NCBI GenBank assembly: GCA_012032575.1
Contig: JAAUSP010000541.1
Span: 1-5,372, forward strand
DNA: 5,372 nucleotides
Direction of reading: 5' to 3'
From: Anaerolineales bacterium
GTDB taxonomy: Bacteria > Chloroflexota > Anaerolineae > 4572-78 > J111
This document shows, piece after piece, positions 1-5,104 of this stretch; the stretch's first letter is position 1, and each line of letters starts with the position of its first letter. The translations under genes were made by a program, and so were the position numbers. Under the pieces are notes generated by a model. That model worked only from the letters and a program-made list of their open reading frames with translations. It was not told the origin of the DNA and ran no database searches.

Positions 1-301
1 CAGGGGTTGAAGTTAAAGTAGGTGTGGAAATTTGTAAAGAGGGAGTTGTTGGTGCGATTGTTACAGTACTGCTAATTGGGGGCGATGATGTGGGTATATT
101 TGTCCCAGTTGATGATCCAGCTATTAGCGTACCGTTAACCAGAGTTGATGATGTTGGGCCAGGTACGATTGCTGTAGCTGTGGGTGTGCCTCCCAATAAT
201 AAACTACTCGCCACCCCTAAAGCTACAAGCAAAAGTAAAATTACTCCAATAATGGGGATATAACCCCATCTTCGAAGTAAAGACGTGATTCCTCTAGTCA
301 C
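1..301 (-). CDS. Single-pass membrane protein with Ser/Thr/Pro-rich linker (partial, C-terminus off left edge)
   Basis: The minus strand stays open from a GTG at 301-299 to the window edge, giving 100 codons. The N-terminus has Arg3, Arg10 and Arg11, then a hydrophobic helix at about residues 13-36 (GYIPIIGVILLLLVALGVAS...). A Gly-Gly follows, then about 60 residues almost entirely Thr, Ser, Pro, Gly and small aliphatics. The positive-inside rule predicts a short cytoplasmic tail, one membrane pass and an extracytoplasmic flexible stalk; the folded domain is presumably beyond the edge. The start is chosen because AAGGAG lies 10 nt upstream. The frame remains open upstream, so an in-frame TTG at 334-332 is a weaker alternative. 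It begins 38 nt after the stop of the EAD-phosphorylase gene on the same strand, so the two are probably cotranscribed. The function is not recognisable from this part. The plus-strand frame over the same bases is its antisense shadow. Confidence 0.7.
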   Translation of the reverse strand, partial: MTRGITSLLRRWGYIPIIGVILLLLVALGVASSLLLGGTPTATAIVPGPTSSTLVNGTLIAGSSTGTNIPTSSPPISSTVTIAPTTPSLQISTPTLTSTP

Positions 302-339
302 TGGAGGGATTCTCCTTCTATTTATGACTGTCAACCCAT

Positions 340-1386
340 CTACAGCGGAACGGGGCCACTTTGTAGCAGTGCGACAGTATAAGCTGCTGCGACAGCATGA
401 GCATACGGACGCCATTGCTGCATATCAGCAGGCTTAACCTTTTTATCAGCCAGAGTATAAACACCGCCAATCATCCAAAAATTATCACCAGTAGATTGGC
501 GGACAACTTTGGCTATACCAGGAGTTTCTGTCTCAATGCCTATCACCTTTGACCAAATATCGTATTTTTTCAGTGGGTCGTGGTAATTAACCAATTTATC
601 ACCCGAAGCAATGATCCCCTTATGGCACACGGGATTACCGCCATCCGGCCGGGGGCTGCCAATCAATTTGGTCCAATTAGTTCCGATAAGATCATGAACT
701 CCAAACGGCAGCGCACTCTGCTGAAATTCAGGAGGCATACTAAATTTCGTTTTAGAAGTCCCTTCCGTTTGGTAGCTAACCATACCGTCAGCAAGGATGA
801 TATCACCGATATCAACCCCCTTTAAACTAACACCGGCAATAATGCTAAGCAGCAGGACATAGCGCGGACGCCAACGTTTTATCGCGTCATCCATTGCTGA
901 TTTCGCTTTGGATGGATCCTGACCTAGCCAGAAAACACGAACATTATAAGTTCCCCTTTTGCCCTTAGACCTGGAGAAGGGTAGCTTGGCGGCATAATAG
1001 ATTGGTATATCATCCCCAGGTGGGTTAAGCTTCCAATAAGCAGGAAGCTTTTCGAGCAGTGCGTTAAGATCATCCAAAAGTACGGCTCCAATGACGAAAT
1101 CTATAGCCTCACTGGAAGCCACCTCAGTATCACGATAGGGCTGATGTTTTTCATACATAGCGAGGTTGTGTTTTTTTACCCAGTTCAGGAGAGCCTCAAT
1201 TTTCAATCTTTGGTTAGAATAGGTTAAAAGTTCATCAATAATTATATCTTTACCAGAAGATTGAGTTAATCTATCGTGAACAGGTCTAAAATCGGGCTCC
1301 TCATAACAAAAACGACGCAGTTCTTCGGGAGTAAAACCATCATTGAGTAAGGCACGAATATTGCTCAGCTTGTACTGGTTGCTCAT
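340..1386 (-). CDS. EAD-type adaptor domain fused to a nucleoside-phosphorylase/MTAN-fold effector
   Basis: 348 aa, cytosolic, no membrane segment. Residues about 6-84 form a small helical domain (IRALLNDGFTPEELRRFCYE..., then LLNWVKKHNLAMYEKH) that resembles the effector-associated domains (EAD7-like) of Chloroflexota and cyanobacterial conflict systems, which are thought to join effectors to NTPase sensors by homotypic contact. Residues about 95-345 resemble the PNP/UDP phosphorylase superfamily: VIGAV at 98-102, SIIAGVSLKGVDIGDIILAD at 181-200 (ligand loop), HKGIIASGDKLV at 255-266, and ETETPG at 285-290 with the two Glu of the usual EME motif. In the last motif, normally RGISDYAD, this protein reads GGVYTLAD (307-314), so the catalytic Asp is Thr311 and the Arg is Gly307. 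The ATG start is supported by AAGGG 9 nt upstream. The expected role is nucleotide or nucleoside cleavage, or ligand sensing if inactive. The family call is firm to fold level; the substrate is unknown. Confidence 0.85.
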   Translation of the reverse strand: MSNQYKLSNIRALLNDGFTPEELRRFCYEEPDFRPVHDRLTQSSGKDIIIDELLTYSNQRLKIEALLNWVKKHNLAMYEKHQPYRDTEVASSEAIDFVIGAVLLDDLNALLEKLPAYWKLNPPGDDIPIYYAAKLPFSRSKGKRGTYNVRVFWLGQDPSKAKSAMDDAIKRWRPRYVLLLSIIAGVSLKGVDIGDIILADGMVSYQTEGTSKTKFSMPPEFQQSALPFGVHDLIGTNWTKLIGSPRPDGGNPVCHKGIIASGDKLVNYHDPLKKYDIWSKVIGIETETPGIAKVVRQSTGDNFWMIGGVYTLADKKVKPADMQQWRPYAHAVAAAYTVALLQSGPVPL

Positions 1387-1740
1387 AAATTTCTACCCTT
1401 ATAAGTCTGTCTTACAAACCTACTGATAGCGTCAGATTTTAAAAAATCAGCCTTCCGCCTATTATGATTCGACAGTTCAATGTTTCATTTCCACCAAACA
1501 TCCAACCGCTAATCTCTTGTCTGGTCATTATTTGTTCGCAGTGTTAAATTGTGCGCCAATCTGGAAAATATTTAACAGTGTAACATAAAAATAGCTTTCT
1601 GAAAAGTAGTTAGTTATGTTAAAATTTGTAAGATAGAGCGGTTCCATCCACTCTTGTAGGAGTCTAAGAATACTAACAGCATTTAACCCATCCTGCGACT
1701 ATTATAGAAGATCAGATCAGCCCCATTATAATACCTCAGC
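1387..1740. other. AT-rich gene-free stretch upstream of the EAD gene
   Basis: No open frame with a credible start occurs on either strand. It contains an A/T palindrome (gatttt aa aaaatc, 1435-1448), an 8-bp inverted repeat (taacataa 1581-1588 with ttatgtta 1614-1621) and the weak promoter candidate listed separately. The stretch probably carries the promoter and 5' leader of the minus-strand EAD unit. No RNA gene is recognised. Confidence 0.5.
1577..1605 (-). promoter_or_regulatory. Weak sigma70-like promoter candidate for the EAD unit
   Basis: On the minus strand, TTTTCA (1605-1600) is separated by 17 nt from TACACT (1582-1577), which is preceded by TGT and so has the extended -10 form. 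Each hexamer matches consensus at about four of six bases. The 8-bp inverted repeat 1581-1588/1614-1621 overlaps the core promoter and could be an operator. Transcription would start near 1570, leaving a leader of about 185 nt before the EAD start. In AT-rich DNA such matches arise often by chance, hence the low confidence. Confidence 0.25.
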
Positions 1741-1808
1741 CCGACCCATACGTATAAGTCGGACCGACCTATAGGTATGAGTCGGTCCGACCTATACTTA
1801 GGTCTCAA
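1741..1808. repeat. Three tandem 23-bp units, each an imperfect palindrome
   Basis: Units begin at 1741, 1764 and 1787, each opening with CCGACC followed by YATA. Unit 1 (1741-1762) and unit 2 (1764-1785) are imperfect palindromes running from CCGAC to GTCGG. Unit 3 keeps the left half and then degrades into cttaggtc. The junctions also pair: the 10 nt before 1766 (tataagtcgg) face ccgacctata with a one-base gap, and the same holds around 1786. The array could be a multi-site operator for a dimeric regulator, or an intergenic repeat. It sits between the HU-like gene and the EAD gene. Confidence 0.75.
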
Positions 1809-1824
1809 TATTCAGATAATGAAA

Positions 1825-1856
1825 ATAGCGCCCCACCTTCATGGGTGGGGCGCTAT
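1825..1856 (-). terminator. Strong hairpin, likely terminator of the HU-like transcript
   Basis: A perfect 13-bp GC-rich stem, atagcgccccacc (1825-1837) with ggtggggcgctat (1844-1856), closes a 6-nt loop. Reading the minus strand, the stem is followed by TTTCATTATC, a weak U-rich tract; reading plus, it is followed by gaggcttg with no U tract. It therefore fits best as a rho-independent terminator for minus-strand transcription from the HU-like gene, about 170 nt past that gene's stop. The weak tract leaves open a dispersed-repeat origin. Confidence 0.45.
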
Positions 1857-1894
1857 GAGGCTTGCGGCTATGTAGTTGTAATGATCTGAGGGTC

Positions 1895-1952
1895 AACATC
1901 GCACCCTTCGATACGGCCAGCGCTGCGCCTGGCCTACTCAGGATGCGATGTT
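1895..1952. repeat. Stem-loop intergenic element, copy 1
   Basis: Outer arms aacatcgca (1895-1903) and tgcgatgtt (1944-1952) are perfectly complementary. Inside are the core strands cccttcgatac (1904-1914) and tactcagga (1935-1943), and an inner clamp ggccag/ctggcc (1915-1920/1929-1934). The core is the same as in the neighbouring copy at 1958-2003. I recognise the core as a type of dispersed intergenic stem-loop seen in many bacterial genomes, from memory and not from a search. Confidence 0.75.
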
Positions 1953-1957
1953 AGCCG

Positions 1958-2003
1958 AAAATCACCCTTCGATACGGGCTAACGCCCTACTCAGGATGAT
2001 TTT
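1958..2003. repeat. Stem-loop intergenic element, copy 2
   Basis: Core strands cccttcgatac (1965-1975) and tactcagga (1988-1996) are identical to copy 1, but the outer arms are aaaatca/tgatttt (1958-1964/1997-2003) and the inner clamp is gggc/gccc (1976-1979/1984-1987). It lies about 25 nt beyond the stop of the HU-like gene, so on the minus strand it would be transcribed as the gene's 3' end and could stabilise or help terminate that RNA. Confidence 0.75.
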
Positions 2004-2028
2004 TCGAGCCAGGTTAGAAAGGCCAGCA

Positions 2029-2280
2029 TCAAGCCACCGTCAGGGTTGCCGGGAGGTGGCCCACCCGGACGTGGCCGTTGCCCAGAGAGGAGCGGACTTC
2101 GACGGTATAGTCCCCGGCGGTCAGGCCGGCGGGCGCTTCAAAAATCAACTGACGCCGGCTGTTCTTGACCATCAGGCTGGCCCGGCTGGCGCTGCCGTCG
2201 GCGGCGATAAAGAAGATGCCCTGGGTCGGGTCGGCCTCGTCAAATTTGAGGCGGTAGCCGTTAATTTCGGCCACCGGCCG
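2029..2280 (-). pseudogene. C-terminal DUF4469-type Ig-fold half of the frameshifted HU-like gene
   Basis: This frame continues the HU-like protein after a single-base shift in the C run at 2280-2284. It encodes 83 residues and a TGA stop at 2031-2029. The reading is VAEINGYRLKFDEADPTQGI, then a FFIAADG segment, LMVKNSRRQLIFEAPAG, GDYTVEVRS and a final LPATLTV. This alternation of beta strands, with 'D-P-x-x-G-I/V-F-F', 'L-I-F-x-x-P' and 'Y-T-V-E-V-R', is what I recall of the DUF4469 Ig-like domain that follows an HU-type domain. It has no start codon or ribosome site of its own at the junction, so it is probably made only if the frame is corrected or the ribosome slips. A rejoined protein would be about 233 aa. 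Confidence 0.7.
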
Positions 2281-2731
2281 GGGGTCGCAGCACGTGGTCG
2301 TACTCGCCGCTGGGCAGGTCGTGGTATTCAATCGGGTTGGGCTGGGGGGTGCTGGCCTCTTGCTGCTGGACCTGGGCCTTCTCGTGGACCGTGCGCCGCA
2401 GTTCCACGCCGGGGGACAGGGTCGGCTCGATGCTGTGGCGGCTGCTGTCAAAGCTGTCCGTCTGGCGGGTAAAATTACCCTTGATGCTCACCCCCACCAC
2501 GCCAAAGGGCGTGACCACCCGGTGCCCATCCAGCACGTAGGCATAGATCGTGTTGAAGTAAAGCTTCACGGCTGCCTCGGCCACCTCGCGGGTAATGCCC
2601 GGCTCCCGCTCCATCATACGGTCAATCAGCTTGTCGGTATTGACCGTGTCCTTAAAGTGGACGACAGCCCGGAAGCTGCCTTCGGGAGCGGTGGTTAAAG
2701 GGTTCTTGTGTAACGAGTAAGTAATGCTCAT
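2261..2731 (-). CDS. HU/IHF-like DNA-binding protein, N-terminal part of an HU-DUF4469 gene
   Basis: 156 aa as read, ending at an early TAA (2263-2261). Residues 1-115 resemble the HU-like DNA-binding domain that precedes DUF4469: FRAVVHFKDTVNTDKLIDRM, REVAEAAVKLYFNTIYAYVLDG, and VVTPFGVVGVSIKGNF, where the two strands would form the DNA-gripping arm. Residues 116-135 are a Gln/Pro linker. The expected role is a nucleoid-associated, DNA-bending protein; no specific function is known to me. The ATG is supported by a near-perfect AGGAGG (2746-2741) 9 nt upstream. After Pro150 the frame loses the family pattern and ends in AGGRN, while the Ig-like domain resumes in another frame. The gene stands alone, with repeats on both sides. 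Plus-strand frames across it are shadows. Confidence 0.8.
   Translation of the reverse strand: MSITYSLHKNPLTTAPEGSFRAVVHFKDTVNTDKLIDRMMEREPGITREVAEAAVKLYFNTIYAYVLDGHRVVTPFGVVGVSIKGNFTRQTDSFDSSRHSIEPTLSPGVELRRTVHEKAQVQQQEASTPQPNPIEYHDLPSGEYDHVLRPPAGGRN
2280..2284 (-). other. Frame-change site: run of five C in the HU-DUF4469 gene
   Basis: On the minus strand the sequence reads cga CCC CCg gcc. Removing one C gives CGA CCC CGG CCG GTG GCC GAA and joins the two domains in one frame without any intervening stop. It may be a true mutation, a homopolymer sequencing error, or a +1 slip on a proline codon. Confidence 0.7.
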
Positions 2732-2740
2732 GGAATTAAA

Positions 2741-2746
2741 CCTCCT
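2741..2746 (-). promoter_or_regulatory. Strong ribosome binding site of the HU-like gene
   Basis: AGGAGG on the minus strand sits 9 nt before the ATG at 2731. It is the strongest Shine-Dalgarno sequence in the window, consistent with an abundantly made nucleoid protein, and it fixes the start. Confidence 0.8.
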
Positions 2747-2920
2747 ATAGTTGAGCGTTAATGAAGTTAATAAATATTGTAAAACACCATACCAAATCTC
2801 CTATTTTCTGTGACCCCCAATTGTTAAGGGTTTTTGCCGGAGTCGCTCCATCCTTTACCCAAAATTTATGGCGCACGGATTTAACGGCTGGTACCAAGGA
2901 ATCAAATAAACCGGCTCAAG

Positions 2921-2949
2921 TTGGAACATAGACCAGAGTTTGGTATAGT
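2921..2949 (+). promoter_or_regulatory. Sigma70-type promoter, candidate ettA promoter
   Basis: TTGGAA (2921-2926), a 17-nt spacer and TATAGT (2944-2949) match the consensus at four and five of six bases with ideal spacing. A start near 2956 would give ettA a leader of about 370 nt, unusually long, which runs through the 24-codon ORF and all the inner inverted repeats. A weaker alternative nearer the gene is TGGACA (3221-3226), whose matching -10 (tttatg) is poor. Confidence 0.45.
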
Positions 2950-2967
2950 ACAGGCAGAATCGCACTG

Positions 2968-3042
2968 ATGGGAAGTCGTTATACACCGCCTGGCATCTGC
3001 CTTCTTGAGGCTAAGGCTAAGGCTGAGGCTAAGAAGGATTAA
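2968..3042 (+). CDS. Possible 24-aa leader peptide upstream of ettA
   Basis: The ATG at 2968 and TAA at 3040 enclose 24 codons. The peptide begins MGSRYTPPGICLL and ends in an Ala-Lys-Glu stretch (EAKAKAEAKKD) made by the GGCTAA/GGCTGA hexamer repeat. It begins about 12 nt after the predicted transcription start, and its ribosome site is poor (only caggcag about 10 nt upstream). Tandem Pro8-Pro9 is notable because ABC-F factors act on stalled ribosomes, but this is speculative. It may be a chance ORF over a repeat. Confidence 0.25.
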   Translation: MGSRYTPPGICLLEAKAKAEAKKD

Positions 3043-3280
3043 ATAAGTATTACTCGTTCATTAGTACAACTTTGCATTAGTTTATAACAATAATAACGAG
3101 CAGATACCGCTGAAAAAGTCATGTCATTCCGACCGGAGGGAGGAATCTTCTTCGCCACCCTTTAGGTTTTTAGGCAAGGACCAAGATTTCTCGCTGGCGC
3201 TCGAAATGACATATAAGAGCTGGACACGTTAAATCGTGACGAATTTATGCAAGCCTATACTTAGCCTCAGCCTCAGCCTT
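3013..3280. repeat. Inverted pair of GGCTRA hexamer tracts
   Basis: The 21-nt arm at 3013-3033 (three and a half hexamers, GGCTAA/GGCTGA type) is the reverse complement of 3260-3280 at 20 of 21 positions; the exception is 3019. The arms are 226 nt apart, and the dispersed palindrome at 3121-3212 lies between them. In the ettA leader RNA they could form a long GC-rich stem. Confidence 0.7.
3121..3212. repeat. Dispersed intergenic palindrome (ATGTCATTCCGA family)
   Basis: The left arm (3121-3149, beginning atgtcattccgac) and the right arm (3184-3212, ending gctcgaaatgacat) are imperfect reverse complements around a 34-nt centre. I recognise the end sequences, ATGTCATTCCGA and TCGAAATGACAT, as those of a stem-loop repeat common between genes in many bacterial genomes, from memory. 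It could act as a MITE-like element or an RNA hairpin. Confidence 0.75.
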
Positions 3281-3317
3281 CGACGAAGGTTCAACTTGGC
3301 CGGCGAGCAGATACAAA

Positions 3318-3322
3318 AAGGA
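3318..3322 (+). promoter_or_regulatory. Ribosome binding site of ettA
   Basis: AAGGA lies 5 nt before the ATG at 3328 and decides the start. The whole segment aaggaatcaaat also occurs at 2896-2907, where it is followed by aa and not g, so it has no start codon there. Confidence 0.75.
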
Positions 3323-3327
3323 ATCAA

Positions 3328-5007
3328 ATGGACAACAAAATCATCTTTTCAATGGTTGGGGTGGGTAAAATCTACCCGCCCAATAAGCAAGTGCTGCGTG
3401 ATATTTACCTGGGCTTTTATTACGGGGCCAAGATTGGCGTGCTGGGGCTAAACGGCGCGGGCAAGAGTACCTTGCTGCGCATCATCGCCGGGGCAGAGGC
3501 GGATTACCAGGGCGAAATCGTCATGTCGCCCGGCTACAGCGTGGGCTACCTGGAGCAGGAGCCGCAGTTGGACCCGGCTAAAACAGTGCGCCAGGTGGTC
3601 GAAGAAGGGGTGCAGGAGGTGGTGGATACTCTGCGCGAGTTCGACGAAATCAATGCCCGTTTCGGCGAGGAACTGACCCCGGACGAGATGGACGCCCTGA
3701 TCGAGCGGCAGGGTGAGGTCCAGGAGAAGCTGGACCACCTCAACGCCTGGGATTTGGACAGCCGGCTGGATTTGGCGATGGACGCCTTGCGCTGCCCGCC
3801 GGGTGATACGCCCGTGTCGGTGCTGTCGGGCGGCGAGCGCCGCCGGGTGGCCTTGTGCCGCTTATTACTCAAGGAGCCGGACATTTTATTACTGGATGAG
3901 CCGACCAACCACCTCGACGCCGAATCGGTGGCCTGGCTGGAGCAGCATTTGCGCCAGTACGCCGGCACGGTCATTGCCGTCACCCACGACCGCTACTTTC
4001 TGGATAATGTGGCCGGCTGGATTTTGGAGTTGGACCGGGGGCACGGTATCCCCTGGGAGGGCAACTACTCCTCGTGGCTGGACCAGAAGCAGCAGCGGCT
4101 GGCCAAAGAGGAAAAGACCGAATCGCAGCGGCAGAAAACGTTGGAACGGGAGTTGGAGTGGATCCGTATGACCCCCAGAGCCAGGCAGGCCAAGGGCAAA
4201 GCCCGCCTCAGCGCCTACGAAAAGCTGTTGACCCAGGACGCCGAAAAGGTAGGCAAGGATTTGGAAATCTACATTCCACCCGGCCCGCGCCTGGGCGATG
4301 TGGTGGTCAGTGCCCGGCAGGTAGCCAAAGCCTTTGGCGATAATTTGTTGTACGACGATTTGACCTTCGACCTGCCGCCGGGCGGCATTGTCGGCATTAT
4401 CGGGCCTAACGGGGCGGGCAAGACGACCCTGTTCCGTATGGTAATCGGCCAGGAAAAGCCGGATGCGGGCGAACTGACCGTCGGCGGGACGGTCAAGCCG
4501 GGCTATGTAGACCAGAGCCGCGACAGCCTCGACCCCAATAAAACGGTCTGGGAAGAGATTTCGGGCGGGCAGGAGCAAATCACCCTGGGCGACCGCACTG
4601 TTAGCTCGCGGGCTTACGTGTCCCGTTTCAACTTCGCCGGGGCTGACCAGCAGAAGAAGGTCGGCACGCTGTCGGGTGGGGAGCGTAACCGGGTCCACCT
4701 GGCCAAGATGCTCAAATCGGGGGCCAATTTATTGCTGCTGGACGAGCCGACCAATGATTTGGACGTGAACACGCTGCGGGCGCTGGAAGAGGGCCTGGAA
4801 AACTTTGCCGGCTGCGCCGTGATTATTTCGCACGACCGCTGGTTTCTGGATCGCATCGCCACCCACATTCTGGCCTTCGAGGGGGACAGCCAGGCGTTCT
4901 GGTTCCCCGGCAACTACAGCGATTACGAGGAAGACCGCCACAAGCGCCTCGGTAAAGCCGCCGACCGGCCCCACCGGATTACGTACCGTAAGCTGCGGCG
5001 GGCGTAG
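3328..5007 (+). CDS. ettA: Energy-dependent translational throttle protein EttA (ABC-F ATPase)
   Basis: 559 aa, close to the 555 of E. coli EttA, which it resembles along its whole length. EttA binds the ribosomal E site and, according to ATP/ADP state, gates entry of 70S initiation complexes into elongation; it is cytosolic with no membrane domain. ABC domain 1 has Walker A GLNGAGKST (40-48), signature LSGGE (166-170), Walker B with D190 and catalytic E191, and the switch H220 in THDRYFL. The linker carries the P-site tRNA-interaction motif (about 246-320) with NYSSWLDQKQQRLA and the basic RQAKGKARLSAYEKL. ABC domain 2 has GPNGAGKTT (359-367), LSGGE (448-452), D472/E473 and H502 in SHDRWFLDRIATHIL. 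All ATPase residues are intact. The EttA-specific IPPGPRLGD and ELDRGHGIPWEGNYSSW segments separate it from Uup and resistance ABC-Fs. The ATG follows AAGGA. Long frames in other phases are shadows. Confidence 0.97.
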   Translation: MDNKIIFSMVGVGKIYPPNKQVLRDIYLGFYYGAKIGVLGLNGAGKSTLLRIIAGAEADYQGEIVMSPGYSVGYLEQEPQLDPAKTVRQVVEEGVQEVVDTLREFDEINARFGEELTPDEMDALIERQGEVQEKLDHLNAWDLDSRLDLAMDALRCPPGDTPVSVLSGGERRRVALCRLLLKEPDILLLDEPTNHLDAESVAWLEQHLRQYAGTVIAVTHDRYFLDNVAGWILELDRGHGIPWEGNYSSWLDQKQQRLAKEEKTESQRQKTLERELEWIRMTPRARQAKGKARLSAYEKLLTQDAEKVGKDLEIYIPPGPRLGDVVVSARQVAKAFGDNLLYDDLTFDLPPGGIVGIIGPNGAGKTTLFRMVIGQEKPDAGELTVGGTVKPGYVDQSRDSLDPNKTVWEEISGGQEQITLGDRTVSSRAYVSRFNFAGADQQKKVGTLSGGERNRVHLAKMLKSGANLLLLDEPTNDLDVNTLRALEEGLENFAGCAVIISHDRWFLDRIATHILAFEGDSQAFWFPGNYSDYEEDRHKRLGKAADRPHRITYRKLRRA

Positions 5008-5014
5008 ACGAATT

Positions 5015-5047
5015 CCCTCCCCTTCAGAGGGCGAGGGTTAGGGAGGG
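5015..5047 (+). repeat. Short stem-loop after ettA
   Basis: ccctccc (5015-5021) pairs with gggaggg (5041-5047), 8 nt beyond the ettA stop. There is no U tract after the stem, so it is not a classical terminator. Its sequence is related, in inverted sense, to the C-rich repeats at 5105-5140 and probably belongs to the same dispersed repeat class. Confidence 0.5.
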
Positions 5048-5104
5048 GGTCAGTGCGGTACAATTTACCGTTGAGCCAGTCATAGTGATTGTTAGCGGCG
5101 TTAG

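Larger units (their letters stand above)
2911..3303. repeat. Outer inverted-repeat pair around the ettA leader
   Basis: ccggctcaagttggaac (2911-2927) is complementary, apart from two small length or base differences, to gttcaacttggccgg (3289-3303). The left arm contains the -35 hexamer of the candidate ettA promoter. The right arm ends 24 nt before the ettA start. The similarity is modest and could be partly chance. Confidence 0.4.
2752..3327. other. Gene-poor intergenic stretch between the divergent HU-like and ettA genes
   Basis: The genes on either side point away from each other, so both promoters should lie here. The first 130 nt are AT-rich and probably hold the HU-like promoter, but no convincing hexamer pair is visible on the minus strand. 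The rest holds the plus-strand promoter at 2921-2949, a 24-codon ORF and nested inverted repeats. No RNA gene is recognised. Confidence 0.6.

Noticed and set aside
24..263. Plus-strand open frame of 79 codons
   Set aside because: It lies antisense to the membrane-stalk gene, whose minus-strand reading has a clear transmembrane helix and Ser/Thr-rich linker. The Val/Asp/Gly-rich plus reading is its complement.
1741..1808. CRISPR array
   Set aside because: The 23-bp units abut directly with no unique spacers, and they are palindromic throughout.
2029..2451. Treating the Ig-like half as an independent 140-aa gene starting at 2451
   Set aside because: Its first 55 or so residues are the out-of-frame reading of the HU-like domain and linker (Thr/Pro/Ser-rich, no family pattern). 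Only the part after the C run makes sense.
1948..2698. Plus-strand open frames across the HU-like gene
   Set aside because: The minus strand has two recognisable domains and a strong ribosome site. The plus readings are low-complexity shadows, and one starts inside a stem-loop repeat.
2747..2860. Minus-strand promoter for the HU-like gene (GTCACA, 17 nt, TATGGT)
   Set aside because: Both hexamers match poorly, and several equally weak pairs can be drawn in this AT-rich DNA.
3236..3451. Plus-strand 71-codon frame overlapping the ettA start
   Set aside because: It runs through the hexamer repeat (Leu-Ser repeats) and then reads ettA in the wrong frame. It has no ribosome site.
3889..4698. Minus-strand 269-codon frame inside ettA
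   Set aside because: It is a shadow of a GC-rich gene; the plus frame has full-length EttA similarity with every ATPase motif intact.
3328..5007. Antibiotic-resistance ABC-F (Vga/Msr/OptrA type)
   Set aside because: The length, the PtIM linker sequence and the IPPGPRLGD and GIPWEGNYSSW segments fit EttA, and no extended resistance-determining loop is present.
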